From the NCBI RefSeq assembly GCF_003004785.1, contig NZ_PVZS01000023.1, forward strand, positions 1-50,579: 50,579 nucleotides of DNA. The letters are read 5' to 3'. The DNA is from Alsobacter soli. GTDB taxonomy: Bacteria; Pseudomonadota; Alphaproteobacteria; Rhizobiales; Beijerinckiaceae. Under the pieces are notes generated by a model. The model ran no database searches. It was given only the letters and a program-made list of their open reading frames with translations, and was not told the origin of the DNA. This document shows, in pieces, positions 36,270 through 45,227 of this stretch (position 1 is its first letter; the number at the start of each line of letters is the position of its first letter). The position numbers and the translations under genes are program-made.

Positions 36270-37562
36270 ATGAGCGCTGCAGCTTTTCCGCTGGACCCGT
36301 CCCTGTGGCACGCGACCGCCGCGCCCGCGCCGGACTGCCCTCCCCTGGACAAGGATGTCGAGGTCGACGTCGCCATCGTGGGCGGAGGCTACGCCGGCCT
36401 GTCCACGGCGCTGCACCTGGCAGAGCGCGGCGTGGGCTGCATCGTGTTGGAGGCGCGCGAGCCCGGCTGGGGCGGATCGGGCCGCAATGGCGGCCAGGTG
36501 ATTCCGGGCCTCAAATATGACCCGGACGAGATGGTGGAGAAGTTCGGCCCGGAAGCCGGAAAGGCGCTGACGGCCTTTGCGGCATCAACGGCGGACACCG
36601 TCTTCGAGCTCATCGCCAAGCATCAGATGAACGTGCCGCATGTCCGCAACGGCTGGATCCAGGGCGCCCACATCCCCTCCATGATCGAGACCGCGAAGAA
36701 GCGCTCCGCCCAATGGGCGGCGCTGGGGGCGAACACGGAATTCTTCGACAAGGCGAAAACCGACGAGCATCTCGGAACGGACGTCTACCTCGCCGGTTGG
36801 ATCGACCGTCGCGGCGGCGCCGTGCAGCCGCTCAGCTATGCGCGCGAACTTTGCCGGGCGGCCCAGCGGGCCGGAGCGGTGGTGCACGGACAGACGCCCG
36901 TGGCGGGTCTCTCGCGGGAAGGCTCCAAGTGGAAGGTGAAGACGGCCCAGGGCCGGACGGTGACGGCCGGCAAGGTCGTGCTGTGCACGAACGGCTACAC
37001 GAAGGACTACTACCCCAAGCTCGCCAGGACGGTGATCGCGCCGAACTCGTACCAGGTGGCGACCGAGCCGCTCAGCGACAACGTGCGCAAGAGCATCCTG
37101 CCCTACGGCCAGGTGAGCTCGGACACCCGGCAGCTGCTGCTCTACTTCCGGCTCGATCATGAGGGCCGCCTCCTCATGGGCGGGCGCGGGCCGTTCCGGG
37201 AGCCGAACGACAAGAGCGACTGGGCGCACCTGGAGCGCGTGATCGCGCGCATGTTCCCCGCCGCCAAGGAAGCGCCGATCCATTATCGGTGGTGCGGGCG
37301 CGTCGCTGTGACCCGAGACTTCCTGCCGCATCTGCACGAGCCGGAGCCGGGCCTCATCGTCAACATCGGCTGCATGGGCCGTGGCGTTGGCTTGGAGTCC
37401 ACCATGGGCAAGGCGCTCGCCGCCTATGCCGCGACGGGCGACCGAAAGACGCTCCCGTTCCCGGTCACGCCCGTACGGACGATCCCGTTCCATGGCCTCA
37501 ACCGGGCCTATGTGGCCGCGGTGGTCACCTATTACCGGATGCGGGACGCCGGGCTCGCCTAG
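36270..37562 (+). CDS. FAD-dependent oxidoreductase (PuuB/DadA-like)
   Basis: A 430-residue D-amino-acid-oxidase-fold flavoprotein. The Rossmann dinucleotide motif is VAIVGGGYAGLSTALHLAERG (~33-53; core GGGYAGLS), then the EAREPGWGGSGRNGGQV stretch, and near the C-terminus VNIGCMGRGVGLESTMGK, both typical of PuuB-type gamma-glutamylputrescine oxidoreductases and secondary-amine oxidases. It is the last gene of the importer operon, 7 bases after the ATPase gene, so it probably oxidises the imported amine or amino acid. Glycine, sarcosine and polyamine derivatives are all possible; sequence alone does not settle it. Confidence 0.88.
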   Translation: MSAAAFPLDPSLWHATAAPAPDCPPLDKDVEVDVAIVGGGYAGLSTALHLAERGVGCIVLEAREPGWGGSGRNGGQVIPGLKYDPDEMVEKFGPEAGKALTAFAASTADTVFELIAKHQMNVPHVRNGWIQGAHIPSMIETAKKRSAQWAALGANTEFFDKAKTDEHLGTDVYLAGWIDRRGGAVQPLSYARELCRAAQRAGAVVHGQTPVAGLSREGSKWKVKTAQGRTVTAGKVVLCTNGYTKDYYPKLARTVIAPNSYQVATEPLSDNVRKSILPYGQVSSDTRQLLLYFRLDHEGRLLMGGRGPFREPNDKSDWAHLERVIARMFPAAKEAPIHYRWCGRVAVTRDFLPHLHEPEPGLIVNIGCMGRGVGLESTMGKALAAYAATGDRKTLPFPVTPVRTIPFHGLNRAYVAAVVTYYRMRDAGLA

Positions 37563-37681
37563 GGCGTTCTGCGCGGGCCTGACGCCGCACAGGCGTGAAG
37601 CGCCTTTTTCTGGTATGGTCGACGTCGGCCCGCGGCTCGACCCTGGGCCGCCGACGCGACCATCGGGACCGGAGGCGCAGC

Positions 37682-37873
37682 ATGGCCAAGGCACCTGGCA
37701 GGCAGGAGGAAGAGCGGGAGTCCAAGCCCGGAGAAGCGAAGCCCGCTCCCATGGATCCCGTCCAAGAAGCGGACGAGGAGTCGTTTCCCGCCAGCGATCC
37801 GCCGGCCTGGACCGGGACGACCGGCGCCGCGGCGCCGGACCACCCGAAGCCGCGCAAGCCTCGCAAGGACTGA
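37682..37873 (+). CDS. Small conserved hypothetical protein with VQEADEESFPASDPPAWT motif
   Basis: A 63-residue, strongly charged and probably disordered protein. The core VQEADEESFPASDPPAWTG is a conserved phrase of short alphaproteobacterial hypothetical proteins. GGAGG lies at the right distance before the ATG at 37682; an upstream ATG at 37595 would add 29 unrelated residues. It is a stand-alone gene between the oxidase and a convergent exported protein. The function is unknown; no domain is recognisable. Confidence 0.75.
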   Translation: MAKAPGRQEEERESKPGEAKPAPMDPVQEADEESFPASDPPAWTGTTGAAAPDHPKPRKPRKD

Positions 37874-37904
37874 GCGCCAACGCCCAGCTTTGCGGGACGA
37901 AAAA

Positions 37905-37928
37905 AGGCCGCTCCAGGGGGAGCGGCCT
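37905..37928 (-). terminator. Rho-independent terminator of the Tyr/Gly-rich protein gene
   Basis: Arms AGGCCGCTCC (37905-37914) and GGAGCGGCCT (37919-37928) make a perfect stem with loop AGGG. On the minus strand it is followed by TTTTTT, so it terminates the gene that ends at 37950. On the plus strand it may serve the small gene ending at 37873 but lacks the T-run. Confidence 0.8.
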
Positions 37929-37949
37929 CAACGGTGGGGCCTGTGTCCG

Positions 37950-38642
37950 TCAATACCTGCGGAAGTGATGGCCGCCGCCGTGAACGCCGCCACGGAAGCC
38001 GACCGTGTGGACGCTACCCGCGCGGACGCTGCCGGTGCGGAAGCCCGCCGGATACCCGACGCGCACCGAGCGCGTGCTGTAGGCGAAGCGCTGATGGTAG
38101 GCGCGGTGACCGTAGTAGGCGTGGCGCACGACGCGCGGGCCGCCCCAATAGGCTACCCGCCGCCCGTAATAGGCGTGACGGACGACCCGCGGCCCGCCCC
38201 AATACGCGACGCGAGGACGGTAGTAGGTCCGGCGAACCACGACGGTCGAAGGCGCATAGACCGGCTCGTAGCTGTAAGCCGGCGCCGGGCCATAGTCGAC
38301 GACGGTCGTCCCGTAGCCATAGGCGGGATATGCGCCGTAGGCCGGGTAGCCATAGGTGGGGTAGCCATAGCTCACCGGCGCGTAATCATAGCCATAACCG
38401 TAGGCTGGCGCCGCCAGGGCGGAACCGATGGTCGCGCCGACGATGCCGGCCGCCAGGCCAGCGCCCCAACCGCCGCCCCATCCCCAACCGCGATGGCCCC
38501 AGCCGCCACGGTACCCGCCCCAGCTTCCGTGGTGGCCGCTCCAGCCGCCGTGGCCGAAGCGCACCTGAGCCGAGGCTTCCGTCGTCGCGAGCGGGCTCAA
38601 GGCCAACAGCGACGCGGCCGCAAGCAAACACACTTTCTTCAT
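37950..38642 (-). CDS. Exported Gly/Tyr/His-rich repetitive protein
   Basis: A 230-residue protein of low complexity. A Sec signal peptide (MKKVCLLAAASLLALSPLATTEASA) is followed by a Gly/Trp/His-rich part (28-62), a hydrophobic glycine-zipper-like segment (GAGLAAGIVGATIGSALAA, about 60-78), a Tyr-Gly-Tyr-Pro-rich part (81-130) and a tail with two copies of RVAYWGGPRVVRHAYYG (144-160 and 162-178). The start at 38642 was chosen for the signal peptide. The glycine-zipper segment and Tyr/Gly composition suggest an outer-membrane or cell-surface protein, but I recognise no family with certainty. Terminator follows at 37905-37928. Confidence 0.78.
   Translation of the reverse strand: MKKVCLLAAASLLALSPLATTEASAQVRFGHGGWSGHHGSWGGYRGGWGHRGWGWGGGWGAGLAAGIVGATIGSALAAPAYGYGYDYAPVSYGYPTYGYPAYGAYPAYGYGTTVVDYGPAPAYSYEPVYAPSTVVVRRTYYRPRVAYWGGPRVVRHAYYGRRVAYWGGPRVVRHAYYGHRAYHQRFAYSTRSVRVGYPAGFRTGSVRAGSVHTVGFRGGVHGGGHHFRRY
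38109..38213 (-). repeat. In-gene tandem duplication, 54-base period
   Basis: Two near-identical copies encode RVAYWGGPRVVRHAYYG at residues 144-160 and 162-178 of the exported protein; the DNA copies differ only at a few positions. The pair is a recent tandem duplication within the coding frame, so the frame is preserved by multiples of 18 codons. Confidence 0.8.
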
Positions 38643-38886
38643 GGCCGAACTCCCATGTTCAGATGCCGTAAAGAACAGGGTTAACGGGCCCAAGTTCCCG
38701 GCTGAACGGAAGAACGGCGCACAAAGTCGAGAGCGTCGGTCTGCGGGCGGACCATCCCGCCCCGCGCAGGAAATACAGCGCGCGCACCGCGAGGGCGGCG
38801 TTCTTGCGCCCTTGCAGCGCTTGCGCGCGTCTTCTTTGCGTCGGAATGGGAGAGATCGGCGGCCCTGGCCAGGCCGCCGTTGCGCG

Positions 38887-41800
38887 TCAGGCGAACATGA
38901 AATCCGACGACGCCAGCAGCGTCTTCTGGTTCAGGAGGGTGATCGTGTCAGACCCGATGCTGATGATCTCGGTCGTGCCGCTCAGGGCCATGCTGACCCC
39001 CGCCAACGACTTGAGGCCCAAGCCCGCCAGGTTGATCTTGTCCTGGCCGGCGGTGAAATCAGTGATGAGGTCCTTGCCGAAGCCCGCAGCCGTGAACTTG
39101 AAGATGTCGTAGCCGGAGCCGCCCGTCAGGGTGTCGTTGCCTGCGCCGCCGATGAGCGTGTCGTTGCCCGCCCCGCCATCGATCTGGTCGGCCAGCAGGC
39201 CTCCCGTGAGCGTGTCGTTGTAGGCCGTGCCCTTCACGACCTCGAAGTTCAAGGCGGAGACCACCACCGTCCCGTCGGCTGACTGCCCCGCTCCGGTCTG
39301 GAGGCTGAAGGCGATCGCATTCGTCAGCTGCGAAAAATCGAGCGTATCTGACCCGAGGCCTCCATCCGCCACGACGCGTCCGGGTGCGTTCACGAATACG
39401 TGGTCGTCGCCCGCGCCGCCGAGCAGGGTGTCGGATCCACCGCCGCCGGAGATCCAGTCCGCGCCAGCGCCGCCGTCCAGGAGATTGGCGGCCGCGTTGC
39501 CCCGCAGGGTGTCGTTGTACGCCGATCCGGTGACGTTCTCGATAGTCTTCAGGACGTCTCCGGCCGCGTCCCCGCCGAGTTGGGAAGCACGGTTGAGGTC
39601 GACGTCGACCGCGGCGGTCGAGGACGCGTAGGTGGCGGTGTCGACACCCGCCCCGCCGTCGAGCACGTCGGCGCCGCCCCGGCCTTCCAGGATGTCATTG
39701 CCGTCCCCGCCCGAGATGACGTTCACCCCGGCGTCGCCCCGCAGAACATCGGCGTAAGCCGAACCGGTCAGGTTCTCGACGTTCTTGAGCACGTCGCCCT
39801 GGGCGAAGCCATAGAGCTGGGAGGCGCGGGTGAGATCCACGTCGACGCCCGCGGTGGACAGGCCATAGTGCACGGTATCCAGTCCCGTGCCGCCGTCGAT
39901 GGTGTCGCCGCCGCCTGACCCGAAGATCGTGTCATTGCCCCGCATGGCGTAGATCTGGTTGGCGACGTCCGTCCCGTAGATGACGTCCGCGCCGTCGCCC
40001 GTGACCACGTTCTCGATCTGCGTATCTGCTGCAATGGTGAAGAACTTGGCGCCGTTCACGGTCTGAGTGGCGCCGGCATGCAGGTCGATCACCGCGTTGC
40101 CGGCGATGGCGCCCATGTCGATCCAGTCGCTGCCGCCGTTCACGTCGTGCAGGACGGTGCGGCTCGCGTCGAGGGCGGCCACCTTCGCGAACTCGTCCGT
40201 GTAGTGATAGACGTCATTCGCCGTGACGGCGCCGCCGTAGATGTCGAGCTTGTAGCTGGCCACCGAGCTCGTCAGGTTGTTGCCTGCCGTGTCTGTGATG
40301 GAAACCGTCCAGTTTCCTTTGGCGTGCATGTCCCGGAACGCTTCGGACCCGAAGGTCCAGGTCCAGTTGCTGACGGCCTCCGCGCCATCCACGTTGTTCT
40401 GCGGGTTGAGCACGATGGACTGATAGCCGTCCGGCGAAACCAGCTTGATCCGGAGGTCGTTGACGTTGCCGGAGCTCAGCGTGAGCGTGAGGTCGACGTG
40501 CTCCGCCCGGACATCCTTGTCTACCGCGACCGTGAAACTGGTGGTCTGGTTATCGAGCACCGTCTTGCCGACAGCGCCGGCGTAAGAGAGCTTCTGCTCA
40601 TTCGCAGAGGTGGCTGCGGCCGGGTTGAACAGGCTCCAGACCTCCGCGAGGCGGGCCGCCGTGTACGCGTCGATCTGGCCGAAGCCGACATCGTTCGAGA
40701 AATGCATCCCGCCGCCGTTCCAGTCGGTGGCCCTGTTGATAGTCCACCCGAATTGCCAATAGGGGTTGACGGGAACGCCGCCCGTCAGCTTCGCTTGGCC
40801 GGTCGCGTCGGCGGACAGGGCCATGATCTCCTGCACGTCGCGCCAGCCGAGGTTGGGGTTGGCCTGCAGCATGAGCGCGGCTACGCCGGACACGATGGGA
40901 GCGGCCCCCGAGGTGCCGCCAAAGCTCGCCGTGTAATTGCCGCTCGAATACCCCCCTGCGCCGGTGACGTCTTCCGTCCAGAGCCCCTTGTACCCGCCGT
41001 TCGAAGGCGCGGAGACGAGGACGTCGGCTCCGCGAGTCGAGTAGAAGGAGACGTCCCCGGTGTCGGCGATAGCGCCTACTGTGATGGTATAGCGGGTGGC
41101 CGCGAATTCCTGGGCGTTGCCGTCCGTATGATCCAGGCCGTCGTTGCCGGCGGACTCGACGATCACCACGCCCTTGCCGTTGCGCCCGTATTGGACGTCA
41201 TACGCAAGCGCGTTGACCAGGGCCGTTCCGAAGGAGCCGGCGCCCAGCGGGTCGGCGAAGCGGTCCACCCAGCCCCAGGAATTGTTGATCACGTCGAAAT
41301 TGGCCGCGGCGCCCTGGATGATCGGGATCATGCCCGAGCCCGATCCCGAACCCGTGAACACGTTTTCGGAAGTCACCTTGGCCCCGAAGGCGACGCCGAC
41401 CGCCTGGCTGTCGACCTTGCCGGCGATGAGGCCGGCGACCGCCGTGCCATGGACGGCATGGCCGACGGCGTCCTCCTTGACACCATTGATCGTGAGTTCG
41501 CGGGAGGCGTCGTAGTTGATCGTGGCGGTCTTATCGACGCCCTCGTCGTAGACGCCGACCCGGACGCCGGCGCCCGTGTAATCGTCCCAGACGCGCTGCA
41601 CCCCAATGGTGGTCAGATGCCATTCCTTGCTGGCCGTAGCGCTGCCGGGGGCGAGCGCAGCGGGCGTGAACAGGCCGCCCATGGCGGGAGCGCCTGCTGC
41701 GGGCAACTCGAATGCCGCCCCCGTGGCGGGCCCGGAAGCGGGCGCGACCTCTTGCTGCGAGCACGGGCGCCGGCCAAGGATCAGCGCAAGATCAAGCCCA

Positions 41801-41925
41801 ATCGCATCCTCGCCCGCGGCGATCGTGGCGGGGCTCAGCCAATCCTGGCCAGCAGCGTCATCGCCCGGTTCGGCCTGACCCCTGAAGTAACGATGATCCA
41901 GCTTGTTGGACGCGAACGCAGCCAT
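38887..41925 (-). CDS. Secreted subtilisin/kexin-like serine protease with P domain and RTX repeats
   Basis: A 1012-residue protease predicted to be exported by the type I system encoded upstream. The S8 domain covers about 105-430, with Asp127 (VYDEGVD), His159 (HGTAVAG), oxyanion Asn261 (SAGNDG) and nucleophile Ser339 (GTSGAAP). A P (homoB) domain runs about 448-565 (TFTV... to SYKLDIYGG), as in furin and kexin. The serralysin-type C-terminal part (about 574-960) has nonapeptide Ca2+-binding RTX runs such as GGAGNDTLIGGAGNDTL, and the protein ends in SSDFMFA, a type I secretion signal. There is no Sec signal peptide. Start at 41925 follows AGGGGG; a start 30 bases upstream is possible. Substrate unknown; activation by self-cleavage of the first ~100 residues is likely (inference). 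Confidence 0.93.
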   Translation of the reverse strand: MAAFASNKLDHRYFRGQAEPGDDAAGQDWLSPATIAAGEDAIGLDLALILGRRPCSQQEVAPASGPATGAAFELPAAGAPAMGGLFTPAALAPGSATASKEWHLTTIGVQRVWDDYTGAGVRVGVYDEGVDKTATINYDASRELTINGVKEDAVGHAVHGTAVAGLIAGKVDSQAVGVAFGAKVTSENVFTGSGSGSGMIPIIQGAAANFDVINNSWGWVDRFADPLGAGSFGTALVNALAYDVQYGRNGKGVVIVESAGNDGLDHTDGNAQEFAATRYTITVGAIADTGDVSFYSTRGADVLVSAPSNGGYKGLWTEDVTGAGGYSSGNYTASFGGTSGAAPIVSGVAALMLQANPNLGWRDVQEIMALSADATGQAKLTGGVPVNPYWQFGWTINRATDWNGGGMHFSNDVGFGQIDAYTAARLAEVWSLFNPAAATSANEQKLSYAGAVGKTVLDNQTTSFTVAVDKDVRAEHVDLTLTLSSGNVNDLRIKLVSPDGYQSIVLNPQNNVDGAEAVSNWTWTFGSEAFRDMHAKGNWTVSITDTAGNNLTSSVASYKLDIYGGAVTANDVYHYTDEFAKVAALDASRTVLHDVNGGSDWIDMGAIAGNAVIDLHAGATQTVNGAKFFTIAADTQIENVVTGDGADVIYGTDVANQIYAMRGNDTIFGSGGGDTIDGGTGLDTVHYGLSTAGVDVDLTRASQLYGFAQGDVLKNVENLTGSAYADVLRGDAGVNVISGGDGNDILEGRGGADVLDGGAGVDTATYASSTAAVDVDLNRASQLGGDAAGDVLKTIENVTGSAYNDTLRGNAAANLLDGGAGADWISGGGGSDTLLGGAGDDHVFVNAPGRVVADGGLGSDTLDFSQLTNAIAFSLQTGAGQSADGTVVVSALNFEVVKGTAYNDTLTGGLLADQIDGGAGNDTLIGGAGNDTLTGGSGYDIFKFTAAGFGKDLITDFTAGQDKINLAGLGLKSLAGVSMALSGTTEIISIGSDTITLLNQKTLLASSDFMFA
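39397..39858 (-). repeat. Two homologous RTX modules within the protease gene
   Basis: Residues about 690-768 (STAGVDVDLTRASQL...) and 769-843 (STAAVDVDLNRASQL...) are two copies of one ~80-residue module with a VDVDL strand, an ENLTGSAY/ENVTGSAY segment and RTX nonapeptides. The DNA copies at 39622-39858 and 39397-39621 are clearly related. They look like a modular duplication in the calcium-binding part. Confidence 0.75.
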
Positions 41926-42036
41926 GGACAGCCCCCTGTTCATTGGAGAGCACAATGCCAGCAGGCCGTTGCAGGTCGTTGATGGATTTTGCTTGGATTT
42001 TATCGTTTGACAGCGTGGGAGGGCTCCGACCGCGAC

Positions 42037-43353
42037 CTAGAACTCCCGCATGCCCCTGCGCAGGGCATCCGTGAAAGGCTGGACGAGATAGGCCAACACC
42101 GTCCGCTCTCCGGTGGAGACGACCACCTCGGCGGGCAAACCGGGGATCAGTTTCCGTCGCAGTTCTGATGGAAAGGAGTCCACGCGGACGGAGACGCGGA
42201 CCTCGTAATAGGGCTGCCGGGTGAGTTCATCGCGCACGGCGTCGGCCGAAACCGCGCGAACCTCACCGAGTGCGATCGGCGTCGACCGCGATTTCAGGGC
42301 CGGGATCCGCACCTCCGCCGGGAGGTCCGGGTGAACATGGGTCACGTCGATGGGCTGCACGCGCGCGGACACGACGAGCGTGTCGTCGTCCGGCACAATC
42401 TCCATCAGCGTCTCGCCGGGGCGCACGACGCCCCCGACCGTGAACACCCTCCTGTTCACGATGCGGCCGCTCTTGGGCGCGCGCACGTCCGAGCGCTGAA
42501 GGGCGTCTTGCGCCACCGTCAGCCGATCCTTCAGATCCGAGATGGTGGAGCGGACGGATGAGAGCCGGGCCGAATTCTCCTCCCGCGCCTTGCGCAGGAT
42601 GCCGGCGATCTGTAACTGGGCCTCCTGGATCACCCGCTCCTGCCGGTCCCGTTCCGCGACGAGCTGGCCTGTCCTGCCATCCTGCTCCACCTTCGCGCGC
42701 TCGATCTGACGGATTCGGGGCGCGGCCACGAGGCCCTTGTCCATCAGCGGGCGGACTTTCTGGATCTCGTCCTCGAAGGAGGCCGATTGCGCCCTGGACG
42801 CAGCGAGCTGGGCATCGAGCCCCCGCATCTGCTGTTCCGATTGGGCGATCCTCTCCTGCAGCACGGCGACCTCGTTGCGGCGGGATTCGCGTCGATCCAC
42901 GAAGATGCGCGCCTGGTCGGCCACGGCCCGCCTGACTTCCTCGCCGGCGTCGGAGGCCGTCAACTCGGGGCCGAAGTCGACTGCATCCGCTCCATCGAGC
43001 TCGGCCATCAATCGGCGCTCCTCGGCTTGCGCAGCGAGCAACTGATTGCGCGCGGTCGCGACAGCGGCTCGCGCCTGAACCGGGGCGATGCGCAGCAGCA
43101 CCTCGCCTTCGGAGACCCGGCGGTCGTCGTCCACGAGGATCTCCGAGACGATGCCGCCTTCCAGGTGCTGCACCACCTTGCGGTCGTTCTCGACCACGAT
43201 GCTGCCTAAGGCGATCACGGCGCTGTCGAGCTTGGCCGTGGCTGCCCAGCCGCCGAATACGCCGAAAGTAAGCGCAATCACCGCGAAGCCGGCCGCCATG
43301 GGGCGCGACCAGTCTCCGGCAGGCCTGGGCGCCGCATTCATGACGTCATCCAT
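42037..43353 (-). CDS. Type I secretion periplasmic adaptor (HlyD/PrtE family)
   Basis: A 438-residue membrane fusion protein. One N-terminal membrane helix (AAGFAVIALTFGVFGGWAATA) is followed by a long coiled-coil hairpin (about 110-280, heptad-rich EERRLMAELDGAD, QERIAQSEQQMRGLDAQLAASRA) and a C-terminal barrel ending DALRRGMREF. Markers such as VEVVSTGERTV near the end are typical of the PrtE branch. The first Met (43353) overlaps the ABC gene by 8 bases; a second Met at 43341 is also possible. It would form the bridge from the ABC exporter to a TolC-type pore for the RTX protease downstream. Confidence 0.92.
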   Translation of the reverse strand: MDDVMNAAPRPAGDWSRPMAAGFAVIALTFGVFGGWAATAKLDSAVIALGSIVVENDRKVVQHLEGGIVSEILVDDDRRVSEGEVLLRIAPVQARAAVATARNQLLAAQAEERRLMAELDGADAVDFGPELTASDAGEEVRRAVADQARIFVDRRESRRNEVAVLQERIAQSEQQMRGLDAQLAASRAQSASFEDEIQKVRPLMDKGLVAAPRIRQIERAKVEQDGRTGQLVAERDRQERVIQEAQLQIAGILRKAREENSARLSSVRSTISDLKDRLTVAQDALQRSDVRAPKSGRIVNRRVFTVGGVVRPGETLMEIVPDDDTLVVSARVQPIDVTHVHPDLPAEVRIPALKSRSTPIALGEVRAVSADAVRDELTRQPYYEVRVSVRVDSFPSELRRKLIPGLPAEVVVSTGERTVLAYLVQPFTDALRRGMREF

Positions 43354-45118
43354 GTTGCGCGGCCCGGCGCGGCGCCGCCATGGGCGCAGCCGCGACATTG
43401 GGCCCGAGGATCAGGGGCATAAGCAGGTCGCGCGGGCCTTCCCTGAGCACCTTCCCGTCATGCATCACCAGGATGCGATCCACGACGGCGAGCAGGCTGG
43501 GCTTGTGCGTGACGACGATGACGGTCCGCTTGGCCGCCCTCAGCCGCTGGATGGCGTCAACCAAGGCCTGGTCCCCCTCCCCGTCCAGGTTCGAGTTCGG
43601 TTCATCGAGCACCAGCACGGCGGGGTCGCCGTAGACGGCGCGGGCGAGGCCGACCCGCTGCCGCTGGCCGCCCGACAACGCCACGCCGTCTTCCCCGACG
43701 GGGGTCTGGTAACCCGCCGGCAGCCGCTGGATCACGCCGTGAGCCGAGGCCATCTCGGCCGCGGCGACCACCCGGGCGTCTTCCAGGGCGCCGAAGCGCG
43801 CGATGTTCTGCGCGACCGTGCCGGCGAACAGCTCGACGTCCTGGGGCAGGTAGCCCAGGGCGCGGCCGATCTGGTCGGGGTCGAAGTGCTCGAGTTGGTT
43901 GCCATCGAAACGGATAGAGCCGCCGGCCGCCGGCCATGCGCCAACGATGGCCCGGGCGAGCGAGGACTTGCCCGACCCGGTCGGGCCCACGATGGCCAGG
44001 ACGTTGCCGGGCGAGAGCTCGAAGGATGCTCCGGCCACCACGGGGGCGCGCGTTCCCGGGGCGCGCACGACGAGATTCTCGACGGACACCCTTCCGGTCG
44101 GCTCGGGCAGGCGAAGCGTCGCCGGCCGTGGCGGGTTCTCGTCGAAGGCGCGCGACAGGCGCTCGTAGGCCGCGCGGGCGGACACAAAGGAGCGCCAATG
44201 CGCGACCGCCTGCTCCACGGGCGCGAGCGCGCGGCCCATGATGAGCGAGGACGCGAACATCACGCCGCCGGACACCTCCTGGCGAATGACCAGCCAGGCC
44301 CCGACGGCCAGCACGCCCACCTGCAGGACGGCCCGAAGGAACTTGGACAGGGCCAGGATCAGGCCGCCGACGTCGTTGGCCCTCACCGAACGCGACAGGC
44401 TCTCCTCGTGACGTCGGCGCCAGAGGTCCCGGATGGCGGGGGCCATGCCAAGGCCGCGGATGGCCTCCGCGTTGCGAAGGCTGGACGCCAGGCTGTCATG
44501 GGACGCCGCGCCATGCGCCGCCGCCCCCACGAGCAGAGTCTTGGTGAGCCTCTCGTTCCACCACGCCAGCCCGAAGAGGACGGCCGCGCCCAGCGCGGAG
44601 ACCAGCCCCACGAGCGGGTGGAGCATGAAGCAGACAACAAGGAAAACTGGCGCCCAAGGCGCGTCCAGGAGCGTCACCAGCGCGGGGCCGCTCACGAACT
44701 CGCGCACTGTGTCCACGTCACGGACCACATGCGCGTGCTGCCCGCCGCGATTGCGCAGCGCGCCTGCCAGCGCGGCCTCGAAGGCGGGGCCGGCCAGAAT
44801 GGAATCCAGCCTGACGCCAGCGCGGACCAGCACGAGGGAGCGGATCTTCTCCAGCGCGGCATAGGCGAGCAGCAGGGCTGTCGCGATCAGCGACAGCATC
44901 AGCAGGGTCGTCTCGTTCCGGGAGGTGAGGACCCGGTCGTAGACCTGCATCATGAAACCCGGCGACACGAAGACGAGCAGGTTTGCGCAGAGGGAGAAGG
45001 CGCCCACGCCCAGGATGGCAGGCCTGATCTCGTGGATCGCTCGCGCGATCGGATCATGGTGGGGACATTCGGGACGCATGCGAAGCCTGGCTGTCCGGCG
45101 TTTGCCGGTTGAGCCCAC
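43346..45118 (-). CDS. Type I secretion ABC transporter, permease/ATPase fusion (PrtD family)
   Basis: A 590-residue exporter of the PrtD type. An N-terminal six-helix domain (about 40-300, e.g. ILGVGAFSLCANLLVFVSPGFMMQVYDRVL, with the typical FMMQVYDRVLTSRNE turn) is fused to an ATPase with Walker A GPTGSGKSS, signature ALSGGQRQR, Walker B VLVLDEPNSNLD and switch His in VTHKPSLL. No C39 peptidase domain is present, so it exports proteins with an uncleaved C-terminal signal. A Met at 45079 is an alternative start and would give 577 residues. Its stop overlaps the adaptor start. A TolC-type outer-membrane gene is not in the window. Confidence 0.94.
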   Translation of the reverse strand: MGSTGKRRTARLRMRPECPHHDPIARAIHEIRPAILGVGAFSLCANLLVFVSPGFMMQVYDRVLTSRNETTLLMLSLIATALLLAYAALEKIRSLVLVRAGVRLDSILAGPAFEAALAGALRNRGGQHAHVVRDVDTVREFVSGPALVTLLDAPWAPVFLVVCFMLHPLVGLVSALGAAVLFGLAWWNERLTKTLLVGAAAHGAASHDSLASSLRNAEAIRGLGMAPAIRDLWRRRHEESLSRSVRANDVGGLILALSKFLRAVLQVGVLAVGAWLVIRQEVSGGVMFASSLIMGRALAPVEQAVAHWRSFVSARAAYERLSRAFDENPPRPATLRLPEPTGRVSVENLVVRAPGTRAPVVAGASFELSPGNVLAIVGPTGSGKSSLARAIVGAWPAAGGSIRFDGNQLEHFDPDQIGRALGYLPQDVELFAGTVAQNIARFGALEDARVVAAAEMASAHGVIQRLPAGYQTPVGEDGVALSGGQRQRVGLARAVYGDPAVLVLDEPNSNLDGEGDQALVDAIQRLRAAKRTVIVVTHKPSLLAVVDRILVMHDGKVLREGPRDLLMPLILGPNVAAAPMAAPRRAAQHG

Positions 45119-45227
45119 TGGACCAGAAAAAGATTAAATTCCGTTTGCGCAAATGTGGTCTCGTCGCAGCCGCCTCGCCCGGGGCGCCTGAAACTCAGCC
45201 TTGATCATCCCAGGGCGCCCGCTGCAG

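Noticed and set aside
40078-41982. A 634-codon plus-strand frame opposite the protease gene.
   Set aside because: Antisense shadow of the RTX protease; no family signature or ribosome site.
45144-45153. TTTGCGCAAA palindrome between the secretion ABC gene and glutaminase.
   Set aside because: Only 10 bases, no extension of the arms; chance is a good explanation.
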